A DNA stretch of 64,000 nt, taken from contig NZ_JAMXMV010000006.1 in the NCBI RefSeq assembly GCF_024055715.1, positions 310,001 through 374,000 of the forward strand. Reading direction: 5' to 3'. The position numbers and the translations under genes are program-made. Position 1 is the first letter of the stretch. Each line of letters starts with the position of its first letter. The stretch comes from Actinoallomurus soli. GTDB lineage: Bacteria; Actinomycetota; Actinomycetes; Streptosporangiales; Streptosporangiaceae. Shown here piece after piece: positions 43,890 to 52,186 of this stretch. A model generated the notes under the pieces. The model made no database searches and was not told the origin of the DNA. It saw only the letters and a program-made list of their open reading frames with translations.

Positions 43890-45116
43890 TCAGAAGACCG
43901 AAAGGTCCCAGGAGACGGTGACCGCGGTGGAACGACCTCCACCGTCGGTCACCGTCACCACGGTCTGACCGGGCAGCGTGACGGCCTGCCGTTTCAGGAT
44001 GACCTGAAGCGTGGCGTGCTCCCCGGCGGCGATCGCGCCGCTCACGTGGGACAGCGCGATGTTCGGGTCGGCGTCGGCGGCCGTCCAGTCGACCCTGCCG
44101 CCCTGAGCGGTGAGGCCGATCTCGCCGATCGTGCCCCGGCCCTGAATGTGGACCGAGAGGGGCGCCACCGCGAGGACGCCCGTAGGCGGTTTGGGCGGCG
44201 ACTTCGGCGGCCGGTGCGACCTGCTCGGAGTGGGCGACGGCATGAGCTGCGGGCCCGTCTCGGGGCCCGTCTGCCCCTGGGAGCGTGACGCGGCCGGTGG
44301 CCGGGTCACGACCGGCCCACCGCGCGGCGGCGTCGCCCGGGTCGCCGGCGTGCCCGTCCGCGGCTTACCGCCGCCCGGCCACTGCAGGTCCGGCACGGCC
44401 ACGTTCGGGCCGATGAACATCATCACCGCGACGGCGGTCGCCAGCGCCGCCACCGACCCACCGCTCGCGAACGCCCAGCGCCGCGCCAGCCGGGAGGGCG
44501 CGTCCGGCTGCCGGGGCATCCCCTCGGCCGTCAGCGCGCCGCCACGCGCGGCGATCTCCGTCCGGTACCCGGCGAGCTCCGGGTCCGTTCCCGCGTGCAG
44601 CACCCGGTGCCGGAGCGCAGCGGGAGGCTCCGGGACCGGGACCGCCCCGACGATGTCCTCGGCCTCGGGCGACTGCTGCGTGGCCCGGTGCAGACGTCGC
44701 TGAGCGCGCAGCGTCGTGATTCCGAGTGTCGCGGCCAGGTCCTCGCCGGTCAGATCGTGCCGGTGGACGAGGAAGAGGACCTCCCGGTCGAAGAAGTCCA
44801 GCCGGGCGAACGCCTCGTCGTCCGCCATCGCGGCCGGCCGCTTGCGGAGGAGACAGCGCCGCCGGGCGGCGGCGTACAGCCAGGCGCGGAGCCGCTCGCG
44901 CTCCCGTAGCCGCGGGGCGCGGCGCGACGCGTCGATCAGGGTGTCGTGCACGACCTCCTCGGCGGCCTTGAGATCGCCCAGAAGTGCCGCGCAGTAGTCG
45001 TACAGCCGCTCGGCGTAAACGTCGTAGAGCGTCGCCAGCGCCTCTTCGTCCCCCTCGTGCAGCGCCTTCACCAGGCGCCTGTCGGCGGTGGGGGCGAACG
45101 CGGACCACCTTGCCAT
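43890..45116 (-). CDS. ECF-like sigma factor fused to a membrane anchor and extracytoplasmic domain
   Basis: The 408-residue protein has sigma-70 region 2 at ~15-92 (LVKALHEGDEEALATLYDVYAERLYDYCAALLGDLKAAEEVVHDTLIDA) and a region-4-like HTH at ~100-145 (LDFFDREVLFLVHRHDLTGEDLAATLGITTLRAQRRLHRA). One membrane helix follows at ~215-237 (FASGGSVAALATAVAVMMFIG), then a Pro/Ser/Thr linker and an Ig/BACON-like outer domain (APLSVHIQGRGTIGEIGLTAQGG, GQTVVTVTDGGGRSTAVTVSW). The sigma factor is thus physically tied to an external sensor-like domain. No anti-sigma gene is adjacent. Confidence 0.75.
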   Translation of the reverse strand: MARWSAFAPTADRRLVKALHEGDEEALATLYDVYAERLYDYCAALLGDLKAAEEVVHDTLIDASRRAPRLRERERLRAWLYAAARRRCLLRKRPAAMADDEAFARLDFFDREVLFLVHRHDLTGEDLAATLGITTLRAQRRLHRATQQSPEAEDIVGAVPVPEPPAALRHRVLHAGTDPELAGYRTEIAARGGALTAEGMPRQPDAPSRLARRWAFASGGSVAALATAVAVMMFIGPNVAVPDLQWPGGGKPRTGTPATRATPPRGGPVVTRPPAASRSQGQTGPETGPQLMPSPTPSRSHRPPKSPPKPPTGVLAVAPLSVHIQGRGTIGEIGLTAQGGRVDWTAADADPNIALSHVSGAIAAGEHATLQVILKRQAVTLPGQTVVTVTDGGGRSTAVTVSWDLSVF

Positions 45117-45571
45117 GCACGTGCTCCAGATATCGGACGGCGCGGCTCCTGTTTACACCAGTGTCAAGGATAGGTCACAAGATCACCCGAATTACCGCAA
45201 AAGCCGTGAGCTTGATCTGTTTTTCGATGGCCGAACGCGAATCCCCTCCGCGTTTGCAGAAAGATCGCTCAGCGGCCGAACCGCCGGACGAGTGGCCCGG
45301 GTACCCCGCACCCGGGACCCCGCGCGACCCCCGTGCCCGCCGTCGCGAGGCCCGGCCCGCCGGCCGGCGGTCGTCGGGACGGTGACGTCGGACACCTCCT
45401 GCGGCCGGAACCGCGCGGAGGTCACGTCCGGGACGTGGTCGCGGAGAGGACCGGCACTCACGCGAGGCCGTCCGGACCGGCGGCCCCACCGGCAACTCCG
45501 ACCCGCCGCCGGGGCGCCGCGGTATCCGATTCGCGTGTCCCCCCAGAGTGCCGCTACACTCTTGGACGCCA
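45117..45571. other. 455-bp region without a supported gene
   Basis: Overlapping open frames here are compositional. A weak inverted repeat AAGATCA/TTGATCT (~45178-45218) lies near the sigma gene promoter. Nothing else was recognised. Confidence 0.45.
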
Positions 45572-45644
45572 GCAGCCGTAGCTCAACGGATAGAGCATCT
45601 GACTACGGATCAGAAGGTTGGGGGTTCGAATCCCTCCGGCTGCG
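45572..45644 (+). tRNA. tRNA-Arg (anticodon ACG)
   Basis: GCAGCCG (45572-45578) pairs with CGGCTGC (45637-45643) plus G. The anticodon stem-loop CTGACTACGGATCAG gives ACG, and the T-arm is GGGGTTCGAATCCC. It is 73 nt without encoded CCA. Confidence 0.95.
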
Positions 45645-45652
45645 CCCAGCTC

Positions 45653-45684
45653 AAAGGCCTCCTGCGATCACGCAAGGGGCCTTT
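45653..45684 (+). terminator. Terminator after tRNA-Arg
   Basis: AAAGGCC/GGCCTTT outer arms (45653-45659, 45678-45684) enclose TGCG-ATCA-CGCA. A second small hairpin GGGTT-CGCT-AACCC follows at 45693-45706. Confidence 0.75.
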
Positions 45685-45784
45685 TCGCTAACGGGTTCGC
45701 TAACCCGGCCCTGGACAGCCGTGGACCGAGCTGGACGGTTCAGCCGTCCCGCAGCAGGCCGGCGCAAGTCTGTGACAGGTCCTC

Positions 45785-45919
45785 ATGGACGAGTACAGCT
45801 GTGGCCTGCCCTACGATCTGATGACCTTCGAGGAGCGCGACCAGGTCGACGCCGAACGGACCGACGCGATCCGAGAGACCGTGTCCAGCCTGCCCGCGCG
45901 GCCCGGTAGCCGACGCTAA
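45785..45919 (+). CDS. 44-residue acidic peptide, unknown
   Basis: ATG 45785 opens MDEYSCGLPYDLMTFEERDQVDAERTD (given here in part), a charged helical peptide of 44 residues ending LPARPGSRR. It ends 14 bp before the repeat-protein gene and could be co-transcribed with it. Composition looks coding, but there is no family and only a weak ribosome site. Confidence 0.45.
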   Translation: MDEYSCGLPYDLMTFEERDQVDAERTDAIRETVSSLPARPGSRR

Positions 45920-45933
45920 GGAGCCCCCCGACC

Positions 45934-46545
45934 GTGAAGATCATCGACCGCGTCAAGGCGTACATCCGAGAGAAAAAGGGACGCGACCCCCGCTCGACCA
46001 GCGACCCGCTCGGCGGAGCGGCCGCCCCCGTCCATGAGGCACCGGAGCCCGAGCCTGCCACCGAGCCGGCTATCGAGTCGGCCACGGAGCCAGCCGCCAA
46101 GTCGGCCGCCGAGTCGGCCACGGAGCCGGTCGCTGAGCCGGCCACGGAGCCGGTCGCCGAATCGGCCGTCGAGTCGGCCACGGAGCCGGTCGCTGAGCCG
46201 GCCACCGAGCCGGTCGCTGAGCCGGCCACGGAGCCGGTCGCTGAGTCGGCCACCGAGCCGGTCGCTGAGCCGGTCGCTGAGTCGGCCACCGAGCCGGCCA
46301 CCGAGCCGGCCACCGAATCGGCCGTCGAGTCGGCCACGGAGCCGGTCGCTGAGCCGGCCACGGAGCCGGTCGCTGAGCCGGCCACCGAGCCGGCCGCTGA
46401 GTCGGCCACCGAGTCGGCCACCGAGTCGGCCACGGAGCCGGCCACGGCGCCCGCCGCGTGCCCGCGCTGCGGCGCGACCGGTGATGCGCCCTGCACGACC
46501 CCGTCGGGCAAAGCCACGAAGACCCACAAGGGGCGCGAGCAATGA
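45934..46545 (+). CDS. Tandem-repeat protein (ATEPVAEP units) with zinc-finger-like C-terminus
   Basis: A 203-residue protein from GTG 45934. The basic N-terminus MKIIDRVKAYIREKKGRD is followed at ~40-170 by a highly acidic tandem repeat of ATEPVAEP/ATESAVES units, then AACPRCGATGDAPCTTPSG and THKGR. The last part fits the C-x2-C-G-A-x2-G-x2-C-x-T-x-S-G...H-x2-R motif seen in many small actinobacterial and actinophage DNA-binding zinc fingers. The repeat is probably a flexible spacer between a basic head and a metal-binding tail. It lies next to tRNA-Arg in an accessory-looking stretch. Confidence 0.7.
   Translation: MKIIDRVKAYIREKKGRDPRSTSDPLGGAAAPVHEAPEPEPATEPAIESATEPAAKSAAESATEPVAEPATEPVAESAVESATEPVAEPATEPVAEPATEPVAESATEPVAEPVAESATEPATEPATESAVESATEPVAEPATEPVAEPATEPAAESATESATESATEPATAPAACPRCGATGDAPCTTPSGKATKTHKGREQ
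46060..46446 (+). repeat. Coding tandem repeat, 12/24-bp units
   Basis: Imperfect 24-bp units (GCCACGGAGCCGGTCGCTGA plus GCCG) and 12-bp half units fill ~390 bp and encode Ala-Thr-Glu-Pro-Val-Ala-Glu-Pro. High nucleotide identity between units suggests recent slippage expansion. All six frames stay open, so overlapping frames here are artefacts. Confidence 0.85.
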
Positions 46546-46752
46546 GCAGCGGTGCTGCAGACTCCCGGACGGGTCCGCAGCCATCTGAAAGGGAATGAGG
46601 ACGCCCCAGACGAAGCCGAGCAGGCCAGGCTCCAAGGGCGAAGGTCGTTCGTCCGGTGGGGCGCTCCACCTTCATCCCTGGGGCCTGGCCCGCTTGGTTA
46701 CGTCCAGCCGAGTGGCGAATGAGTCGGCCTTCGCCTGATCCGTTCCCGCAGG

Positions 46753-47010
46753 TTAAGCGGTGATCGCTTGTGCAGCGGCGTCCTGGCCCGGCGTTTCGTC
46801 GCTCAGGAGTCGCAGGCGTGCTCTGGCGAGGAACGCGGGCCCATGTAGCAGCGGGACAACCTCGCGGCGCGCGGGCTGCCGCACCTCCGCAATGACGCGG
46901 AGGCACTCGAGTCCCGGCTACGCTCCAGCGCACGCCACACCCTCGGCACGGCCGGTGGCGATGCGGCCGACGGCCGCCAACCGCCGGACGAACACGGCGT
47001 GCTCACTCGG
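46753..47010 (-). pseudogene. Possible decayed gene
   Basis: On the minus strand a protein-like frame reads EHAVFVRRLAAVGRIATGRA, a TAG stop, then in the same frame PGLECLRVIAEVRQPARREV and LLHGPAFLARARLRLLSDETP to a stop at 46753. The even codon use and helix-like pattern suggest a gene broken by a nonsense change, but the family is not recognised. The rest of 46546-47081 shows nothing. Confidence 0.3.
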
Positions 47011-47081
47011 TGTTCGCTCGGTCGAGCCGAGCGGGAGGGGAGACCGGGCGTGGCCGCCGGTCTACCGAACCGACGGCGGTC

Positions 47082-47771
47082 TCAAGCAGGTAGGCCGCGG
47101 GACAACCGGGCTTCGGCGTTGTCCAGCCACTGTCGATACCACCGGGCGAATCCCAGCGGCGTTCCGTCATCGTCGGCCAGCGGCCGGAAACCGCCGTCGT
47201 CGGCGGTGTCATCAGCCCACATCTGGCCTCTCGCCGGTCCGCTGACGACGAGCACCTCGCGCTGCGCGCAGCCCAGGTGACATAGGTACAACAGCCCGAG
47301 CGAATGCTCGGGTCGGAAGACGACCTGGTCGTGCCGTTCCCAGTAAGCGTCCTCGGCGGCGTTGAAGGCGTCCAACGAGTCGTAGTCGTCCTCGTCCGGC
47401 GGGTCGGGCAGCCCATCGGCCGGGTTGAACGCCTCAACGTGCGGAAAAGGCCGGGCCAGCGTGGCGAGGTCGGTCAGCTCGGCCCCGTCGCCCTCCCACC
47501 GCCATCGCCCCTCGACTCGACGGACGGGAAACAGACCGTACGCCGGCCCGGCCCCTCCGCTCCCCGCCCCGAGGAGAAACGACCGGTACTCGCCCGGCAG
47601 CTCCACCCCCAACTGGCCCTCGACCTCGTCCAACTCGGCGGCGCTCAGGGGCGGCTCAAGCCACCACCGGTGACTGCTCGAACCGAAGATCTCACCGGCA
47701 CCCGCCTCAGCGGCCAGGCGCGCAAGCCGTTCACCGATATCCGACCAGTCAGAGGGCGTCACGGTCGGCAC
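47082..47771 (-). CDS. SMI1/KNR4 (SUKH) family protein
   Basis: A ~229-residue protein with the SUKH pattern: PPLSAAELDEVEGQLGVELPGEYRSFLLGAGSGGAGPAYGLFPV, GLLYLCHLGCAQREVLVVSGPARGQMW, and GFARWYRQWLDNA at the end. SUKH proteins are best known as immunity proteins against polymorphic toxins; many in actinomycetes are solitary. No toxin was seen nearby. The start is uncertain: GTG 47771, GTG 47762 or an upstream in-frame ATG at 47822. Confidence 0.8.
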   Translation of the reverse strand: MPTVTPSDWSDIGERLARLAAEAGAGEIFGSSSHRWWLEPPLSAAELDEVEGQLGVELPGEYRSFLLGAGSGGAGPAYGLFPVRRVEGRWRWEGDGAELTDLATLARPFPHVEAFNPADGLPDPPDEDDYDSLDAFNAAEDAYWERHDQVVFRPEHSLGLLYLCHLGCAQREVLVVSGPARGQMWADDTADDGGFRPLADDDGTPLGFARWYRQWLDNAEARLSRGLPA

Positions 47772-47917
47772 GATAACAGCCGCCTCGCGGCACCTACCCA
47801 GGTACGGAACGGGTACCCACACAGGTGCTTCCCCCGTGTCGATAGGTGACGCTCAGCCACAGTCTGGCAGATGCCGAGAGGAATCCATTCAACGCTCGGT
47901 AAGGAGCCGAGAGCATC

Positions 47918-48481
47918 ATGCATCAGTACCAGCGCACGGCTGTCCGCCCGCGAACGTTCTGGACACAGAGCAAGGGATCAAGACTGCTCCGCCGCGGTGC
48001 GGTGAACTTCTACGGACCCGGCAGGCTCGTCCGCCGGCGGGCGTACCGGTCCGGCCGACCGCAGCGCCCGGGAGTGGGCGGCGTGAATCCGATCACCGAA
48101 TCCAACGCCCCCGGGCGAGTCTCCTGGTCACTTCCTTCATCACCGCCCTCGGTGGCCCGCGCCCGCCATCTGACCGCCGATCAGCTGGCCGGTTGGGGGT
48201 TCGCCGAGCACCGTGAGACGGCCGAACTGCTCATCAGCGAATTGATCACCAACGCTCTGCAGCATGGCGTCGGCCCGATTCGGCTGAACATTCGATTCCT
48301 CGGCGGCGTACTGCGGTTCGAGGTCGCGGACGCCGGCCCACGGTATCCGCGCATGCGCCCGGTCGACGACGAGGACGAGGGAGGACGCGGACTGCACCTG
48401 GTGGAGTCACTGTCCAGTCGCTGGGGGTACGCCCGCGCGACGATCGGCAAGGTGGTCTGGTTCGAGCTACCCGCGGCCTGA
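47918..48481 (+). CDS. ATP-binding anti-sigma/RsbW-like protein (HATPase_c_2)
   Basis: A 187-residue protein whose last ~120 residues are an RsbW-type GHKL ATPase: VARARHLTADQLAGWGFAEHRETAELLISELITNALQHG (N box), LRFEVADAGPRYPRMRPVDDEDEGGRGLHLVESLSSRWGY (G1/G2 boxes) and KVVWFELP. Such proteins phosphorylate anti-anti-sigma factors or bind sigma factors. ATG 47918 follows AAGGAG; GTG 48083 with GGGAG would give a shorter, more typical protein. The ~60-residue leader has no motif. Confidence 0.8.
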   Translation: MHQYQRTAVRPRTFWTQSKGSRLLRRGAVNFYGPGRLVRRRAYRSGRPQRPGVGGVNPITESNAPGRVSWSLPSSPPSVARARHLTADQLAGWGFAEHRETAELLISELITNALQHGVGPIRLNIRFLGGVLRFEVADAGPRYPRMRPVDDEDEGGRGLHLVESLSSRWGYARATIGKVVWFELPAA

Positions 48482-48524
48482 TCCGGGCTACCAGGCCAGC
48501 CGTCGCGCAGAACGTCACGGCTGA

Positions 48525-50900
48525 TCAACGGGGGTGCGCCGCCATGATCCCGCCGTCCGGCCCCGGCACGTCACGCGCCGCCGTCACCAATGCCGCGATC
48601 TGCGCTCGCGAGGTGAATCCGAGCTTGGTGAGGATGTGCTCGACGTGGCCTTCGGCCGTACGCTGGGCGATCACGAGCTTGGCGGCGATGTCCTTATTGC
48701 TCAGCCCTTGTGCGACCAGTTCCGCGACCTCTCGTTCCCGTGGAGTGAGCATGGGGAGATCCTCGCGCGCCGGTGGTGACGGTTTCGCCGAGGCGGCGAC
48801 CGGCTTCTCCTCGAGCGCGAACGCGATCGCCTCGCTCAGGGACATGCCCGTGCCGCGCTCGAAGCTGGAGGCGAACGCCTCGGGGCCCATCGCCCGGCGC
48901 GTCCGCGTCTCCCAGCACTCGTGGAACCGGGCGAGCCAACTGAGATGAGTAGGTGACGCGCCCATCAATTGGTCCAGCGCGTGGACGGCACCGAACAACC
49001 GGGCGGCGCGCGGGTGCTCGCCGCGCGCCTCGGCGAGCCAGGCCATCGTCGCCAGGCAGTACGTGCTGCCCCAGGGATCGTAGGAGAGCTGTTTGATGCG
49101 CAGGGCCTCCCGCAGGAGCGTGACGGTCCGGCGGTGGCAGCCACGCCACCACCAGGTGTACGCGGTGGCCCACAGCAGAAGGGACTTCGACCAGAGTGCC
49201 TCGTGGCGGTCGCACAGAGCCAGGCCCTGCTCGCCCAGGTCTCCCGCGTGGTCGGGATCCCGAAGAGCCTCGATGATGGTCACCTGATAGAGCGTGACCC
49301 ACAGGCCGTTGAGGTCGTTTCTCGCGCGGTGCCGGGTCAGGACCTGCTCGAACAGCGACACGGCCCGGGCAGGGTCGGGCTCGCTTCGAAGCATCTCGGC
49401 CAGCGCGAAGAGTTGGGCGACCTGGGCGAGGGCGTCCTCGTCGCCGATCCGCTCCGCCACGCCACGGCATTCCTCGAGCATGGCCAGGCCGACCACGGCG
49501 TCACCTTGCAGCAGCGCGAGCCAGCCGCAGACGCACAGCCCCTTGTTCCGCGAGGGCCCCGGTCGCCGTTCCAGGGCGAGTGCGTGTTCGAGCCATCGAC
49601 GGCCCTCGGCGACCCTGCCGGAGACGAAGATCCAGTAATGCCAGAGGGAGGCGGCGATCTCCAGCCCGGCGTCCGCATGTCCGGGCTCGCTCAGGCAGAA
49701 GTCCAACGCGGCTCGTAGGTTGGCGTGTTCGGCCGACAGCCGGGCTCCCCACTCCATCTGACGCGGGCTGAAGAAGTCCTCCTCCGACTCGGTGGCCAAT
49801 CGCCGGTAATGGTCCCGATGGCGGACCCGGACGGGATCCGGTCCCTGCGGGGATGAGGTCAAGCGGTCCCATCCGTACTGGCGGACGGTCTCCAGCAGCC
49901 AGTAACGTCTGCCGTTCCTGTCCTGGCCGACGATGGACTTGTCCACCAGACCCGCGATCAGCCCGAGGACCTCATCGGCGGCGATCCCCTCGCCGGACGC
50001 GACCTGTTCCGCCGCGGCCAGATCGAACCCGCCGGTGAAGACCGACAGCCGTTCCCACAGCATGCGCTCGGCCGCCGAGCAGAGGTCATAGCTCCAGTCG
50101 ATCAGTGCCCGCAGTGTCCTCTGGCGGGGCAGCGCGGTGCGGCTCCCGCCGGTGAGCAGGCGGAAGCGGTCGCCCAGTCGTGCGACGATCTGATCCAACG
50201 ACATCGATCGCCGTAGTACCCCCGCCAGCTCGATGGCCAGCGGAATCCCGTCCAGGAGCCGGCAGATCCGGGCCACCGTCGGGCCGTTCGCGGCCGTGAT
50301 CTCGAAATCCGGGACGACGGCGGCCGCTCGGTCGGCGAACAGGCGGATCGCCTCGTAGCGCAGCAGGTCACCTGGTCCCAACGGCTCGTCTTCCGCCGGT
50401 ACGGACAGCGGGGGCACCTCGAACACGTGCTCGCCGGCGATCTTCAGCAGCTCCCGGCTCGTCGCCAGGACCCGCACGCCGGGAGCGGCCTTCAACAGCT
50501 CACTCACCAGGATCGCGCAGGCATCCGCAAGGTGCTCGCAATTGTCGAGGACCAGGAGCAGCCGTCGGTGTCTCAGGTAGTCGATCAGCCTGGCCACCGT
50601 CGGCGCGGTGGAGCGGTCGCGCATGCCCAGCGCGGCGCCCACCGTCTCCGGCAGCGCCTCGGGATAGGTGAGTTCCGCCAGCTCGACGAGCCAGACTCCG
50701 TCGGGGAACGCCCGCGTCACCTCTGCGGCCACCCGGAGGGCCAGTCGCGTCTTGCCGACCCCGCCGACGCCGGTGAGCGTCACGATGCGGGCCGACGAGA
50801 GGAGCCGCTTGACGTCGGCCGCCTCGCGCCGGCGCCCGACCAGCTCTTCGACCTCCACCGGAAGGTTGCCGGCTGGGCAGCGGGCCTTCGGACCAGCCAT
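48525..50900 (-). CDS. Large ATPase regulator with C-terminal LuxR HTH
   Basis: A 791-residue signal-transduction ATPase: Walker A TLTGVGGVGKTRLALR (residues 44-51), Walker B LLLVLDNCEHLADAC, NB-ARC-like GLPLAIEL variant (DGIPLAIELAGVLRRS), a helical TPR-like middle and a LuxR HTH at about 725-780 (LTPREREVAELVAQGLSNKDIAAKLVIAQRTAEGHVEHILTKLG). These proteins act as ATP-gated transcription activators. It starts 7 bp after the stop of the frameshifted AraC gene on the same strand. Confidence 0.88.
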   Translation of the reverse strand: MAGPKARCPAGNLPVEVEELVGRRREAADVKRLLSSARIVTLTGVGGVGKTRLALRVAAEVTRAFPDGVWLVELAELTYPEALPETVGAALGMRDRSTAPTVARLIDYLRHRRLLLVLDNCEHLADACAILVSELLKAAPGVRVLATSRELLKIAGEHVFEVPPLSVPAEDEPLGPGDLLRYEAIRLFADRAAAVVPDFEITAANGPTVARICRLLDGIPLAIELAGVLRRSMSLDQIVARLGDRFRLLTGGSRTALPRQRTLRALIDWSYDLCSAAERMLWERLSVFTGGFDLAAAEQVASGEGIAADEVLGLIAGLVDKSIVGQDRNGRRYWLLETVRQYGWDRLTSSPQGPDPVRVRHRDHYRRLATESEEDFFSPRQMEWGARLSAEHANLRAALDFCLSEPGHADAGLEIAASLWHYWIFVSGRVAEGRRWLEHALALERRPGPSRNKGLCVCGWLALLQGDAVVGLAMLEECRGVAERIGDEDALAQVAQLFALAEMLRSEPDPARAVSLFEQVLTRHRARNDLNGLWVTLYQVTIIEALRDPDHAGDLGEQGLALCDRHEALWSKSLLLWATAYTWWWRGCHRRTVTLLREALRIKQLSYDPWGSTYCLATMAWLAEARGEHPRAARLFGAVHALDQLMGASPTHLSWLARFHECWETRTRRAMGPEAFASSFERGTGMSLSEAIAFALEEKPVAASAKPSPPAREDLPMLTPREREVAELVAQGLSNKDIAAKLVIAQRTAEGHVEHILTKLGFTSRAQIAALVTAARDVPGPDGGIMAAHPR

Positions 50901-50907
50901 GATTACC

Positions 50908-51889
50908 TCACGCTACACCCGGTATCTCCGGGTGCCGACGCTCCGGGCGTAAGGGAGAAAAGGACCGGATGAAGTGGCTGCTGTCGCTGAAATGCCAGCG
51001 CGCCGCGGCCTGTGACACGCTCAGCGGTGACCGGGGAGCGATGAGCGCCTCGGCCGCCTCCTCCAGACGCCGGCGGCGGACATAGGCGTTGAACGGCTCG
51101 TCCAGATCCGCGACGGCCCGCTGGAGTGTGCGGACCGAGACGTGCAGTTGCCGGGGGATCGTGGTGGACGACAGTTCGGCGTCGGTGAGCCGGGCGTCGG
51201 CCAGGTCTTTGGCCGCTTGTGCCAGTGCCGGGACGAAGGTGGGCTCGCGGTCGTCGAAGTGGTCGAGGATCAGTCCCCTGGCCAGTTCGTGCAGGGCGCT
51301 GCGGGACGCGTCGGCGCCGGCCGGGCCGAGGCCGCCCAGGGTTCGCTGCAGCATGCTGGTGTGCGCCATGAGGATCTGTGCCGAGGGCGACGCGACCTGA
51401 CCGGTGCGTGGCCTCCCGCTGACGAGGGCCCGCAGATCGCCGCCGGGGAAGATGAAGATGCGGGCGCCGATCACGGGAGTGGAGTGGAAGTGATTCTCCG
51501 TCACGCAGTGGTGGGCGTAGTAGGTGCCGGCCGAGACGTACGCGTCGCCGCCCTGATCATGAGGGTCTCGCAGGGTCAGACCGCCGCGCAGCCCGACGTG
51601 GAGCCGCACCAGGTCCTGCTCCTGGGCTCCGACTGCCTGAGTGCTCAGGGGTGAGGACGCCCAGAGCTCGTTGACGGCGGTGTCTCCCCAAGGTCACCGA
51701 GCGCATCGTTCCCTGGAAGCCGTCGACCGTGGAGGCGGTGAATTCCGGGAGGGGGTACAGGTCTCCCATGCGGTCGTTCCAGGCATCGATGAACGGCTCC
51801 CAGGTCCCCCGGCCGGCGCCGGTGGAGTCGGCGTCGACGGTGAACGTGCCGACTCTGCCGTCCGGACCATGAAATCGCGGTCTGCGCAT
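50908..51889 (-). pseudogene. AraC family regulator with a one-base frameshift
   Basis: From ATG 51889 the frame reads VGTFTVDADSTGAGRG, WEPFIDAWNDRMGDLYPLPE and TMRSVTLG. It then loses sense at ~51685, where one extra base sits; in the next frame DTAVNELWASSPLSTQAVGA and LVRLHVGLRGGLTLRDPHDQ follow, and the AraC HTH comes later (VSVRTLQRAVADLDEPFNAYVRRRRLEEAAEALI, VSQAAARWHFSDSSHFIRSF). Deleting one T at 51685 restores a normal AraC-like protein of ~326 residues. The last ~15 residues are also atypical. It is either an inactivated gene or sequence error. Confidence 0.75.
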
Positions 51890-52103
51890 CCCCTGTCCCT
51901 CGTACCGATGGCGCTGTCGCCGGAGTTCCATCCGCTGTCGCGCCGGTACACGTTTCCCGCATACCGGCGTTTCCAGAGTTGACCTGCGTCCGCCGCCGAA
52001 GCCGGGGGCGCCTCGCCGCCGGCGAGTCTCCGCCTCTCACGGGGCGCATGTCGATCACCTTGCCCCCTCAGGGCTGTGACCCACCGCACAGACATCAGCG
52101 CTT

Positions 52104-52119
52104 GCTTCGAATTCGAAGC
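52104..52119. promoter_or_regulatory. Perfect 16-bp palindrome, operator candidate 1
   Basis: GCTTCGAATTCGAAGC is perfectly self-complementary and lies 68 bp before the MDR start. Confidence 0.75.
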
Positions 52120-52141
52120 GGTCGTAAGGTCATCCCTAGTT

Positions 52142-52157
52142 GCTTCAAGTTCGAAGC
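52142..52157. promoter_or_regulatory. Near-identical palindrome, operator candidate 2
   Basis: GCTTCAAGTTCGAAGC is 38 bp downstream of copy 1 and 30 bp before the ATG. Two sites in phase-like spacing suggest cooperative repression of the MDR gene. Confidence 0.75.
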
Positions 52158-52186
52158 AATCCCCTCCATCGGAAGTGAGCTCCGCA

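Noticed and set aside
45117-45571. Overlapping plus- and minus-strand short frames
   Set aside because: No consistent codon bias, ribosome site or motif in any frame.
46060-46446. CRISPR-like array
   Set aside because: Units are 12/24 bp without unique spacers and encode a continuous protein repeat; no cas genes are present.
45916-46635. Overlapping minus-strand frames over the repeat (Arg/Leu/Gly-rich)
   Set aside because: The repeat keeps all frames open. The plus-strand frame has a ribosome site, a basic head and a zinc-finger-like tail.
45572-47081. Integrative element at tRNA-Arg
   Set aside because: No integrase, excisionase or duplicated tRNA end was found, so no element can be defined.
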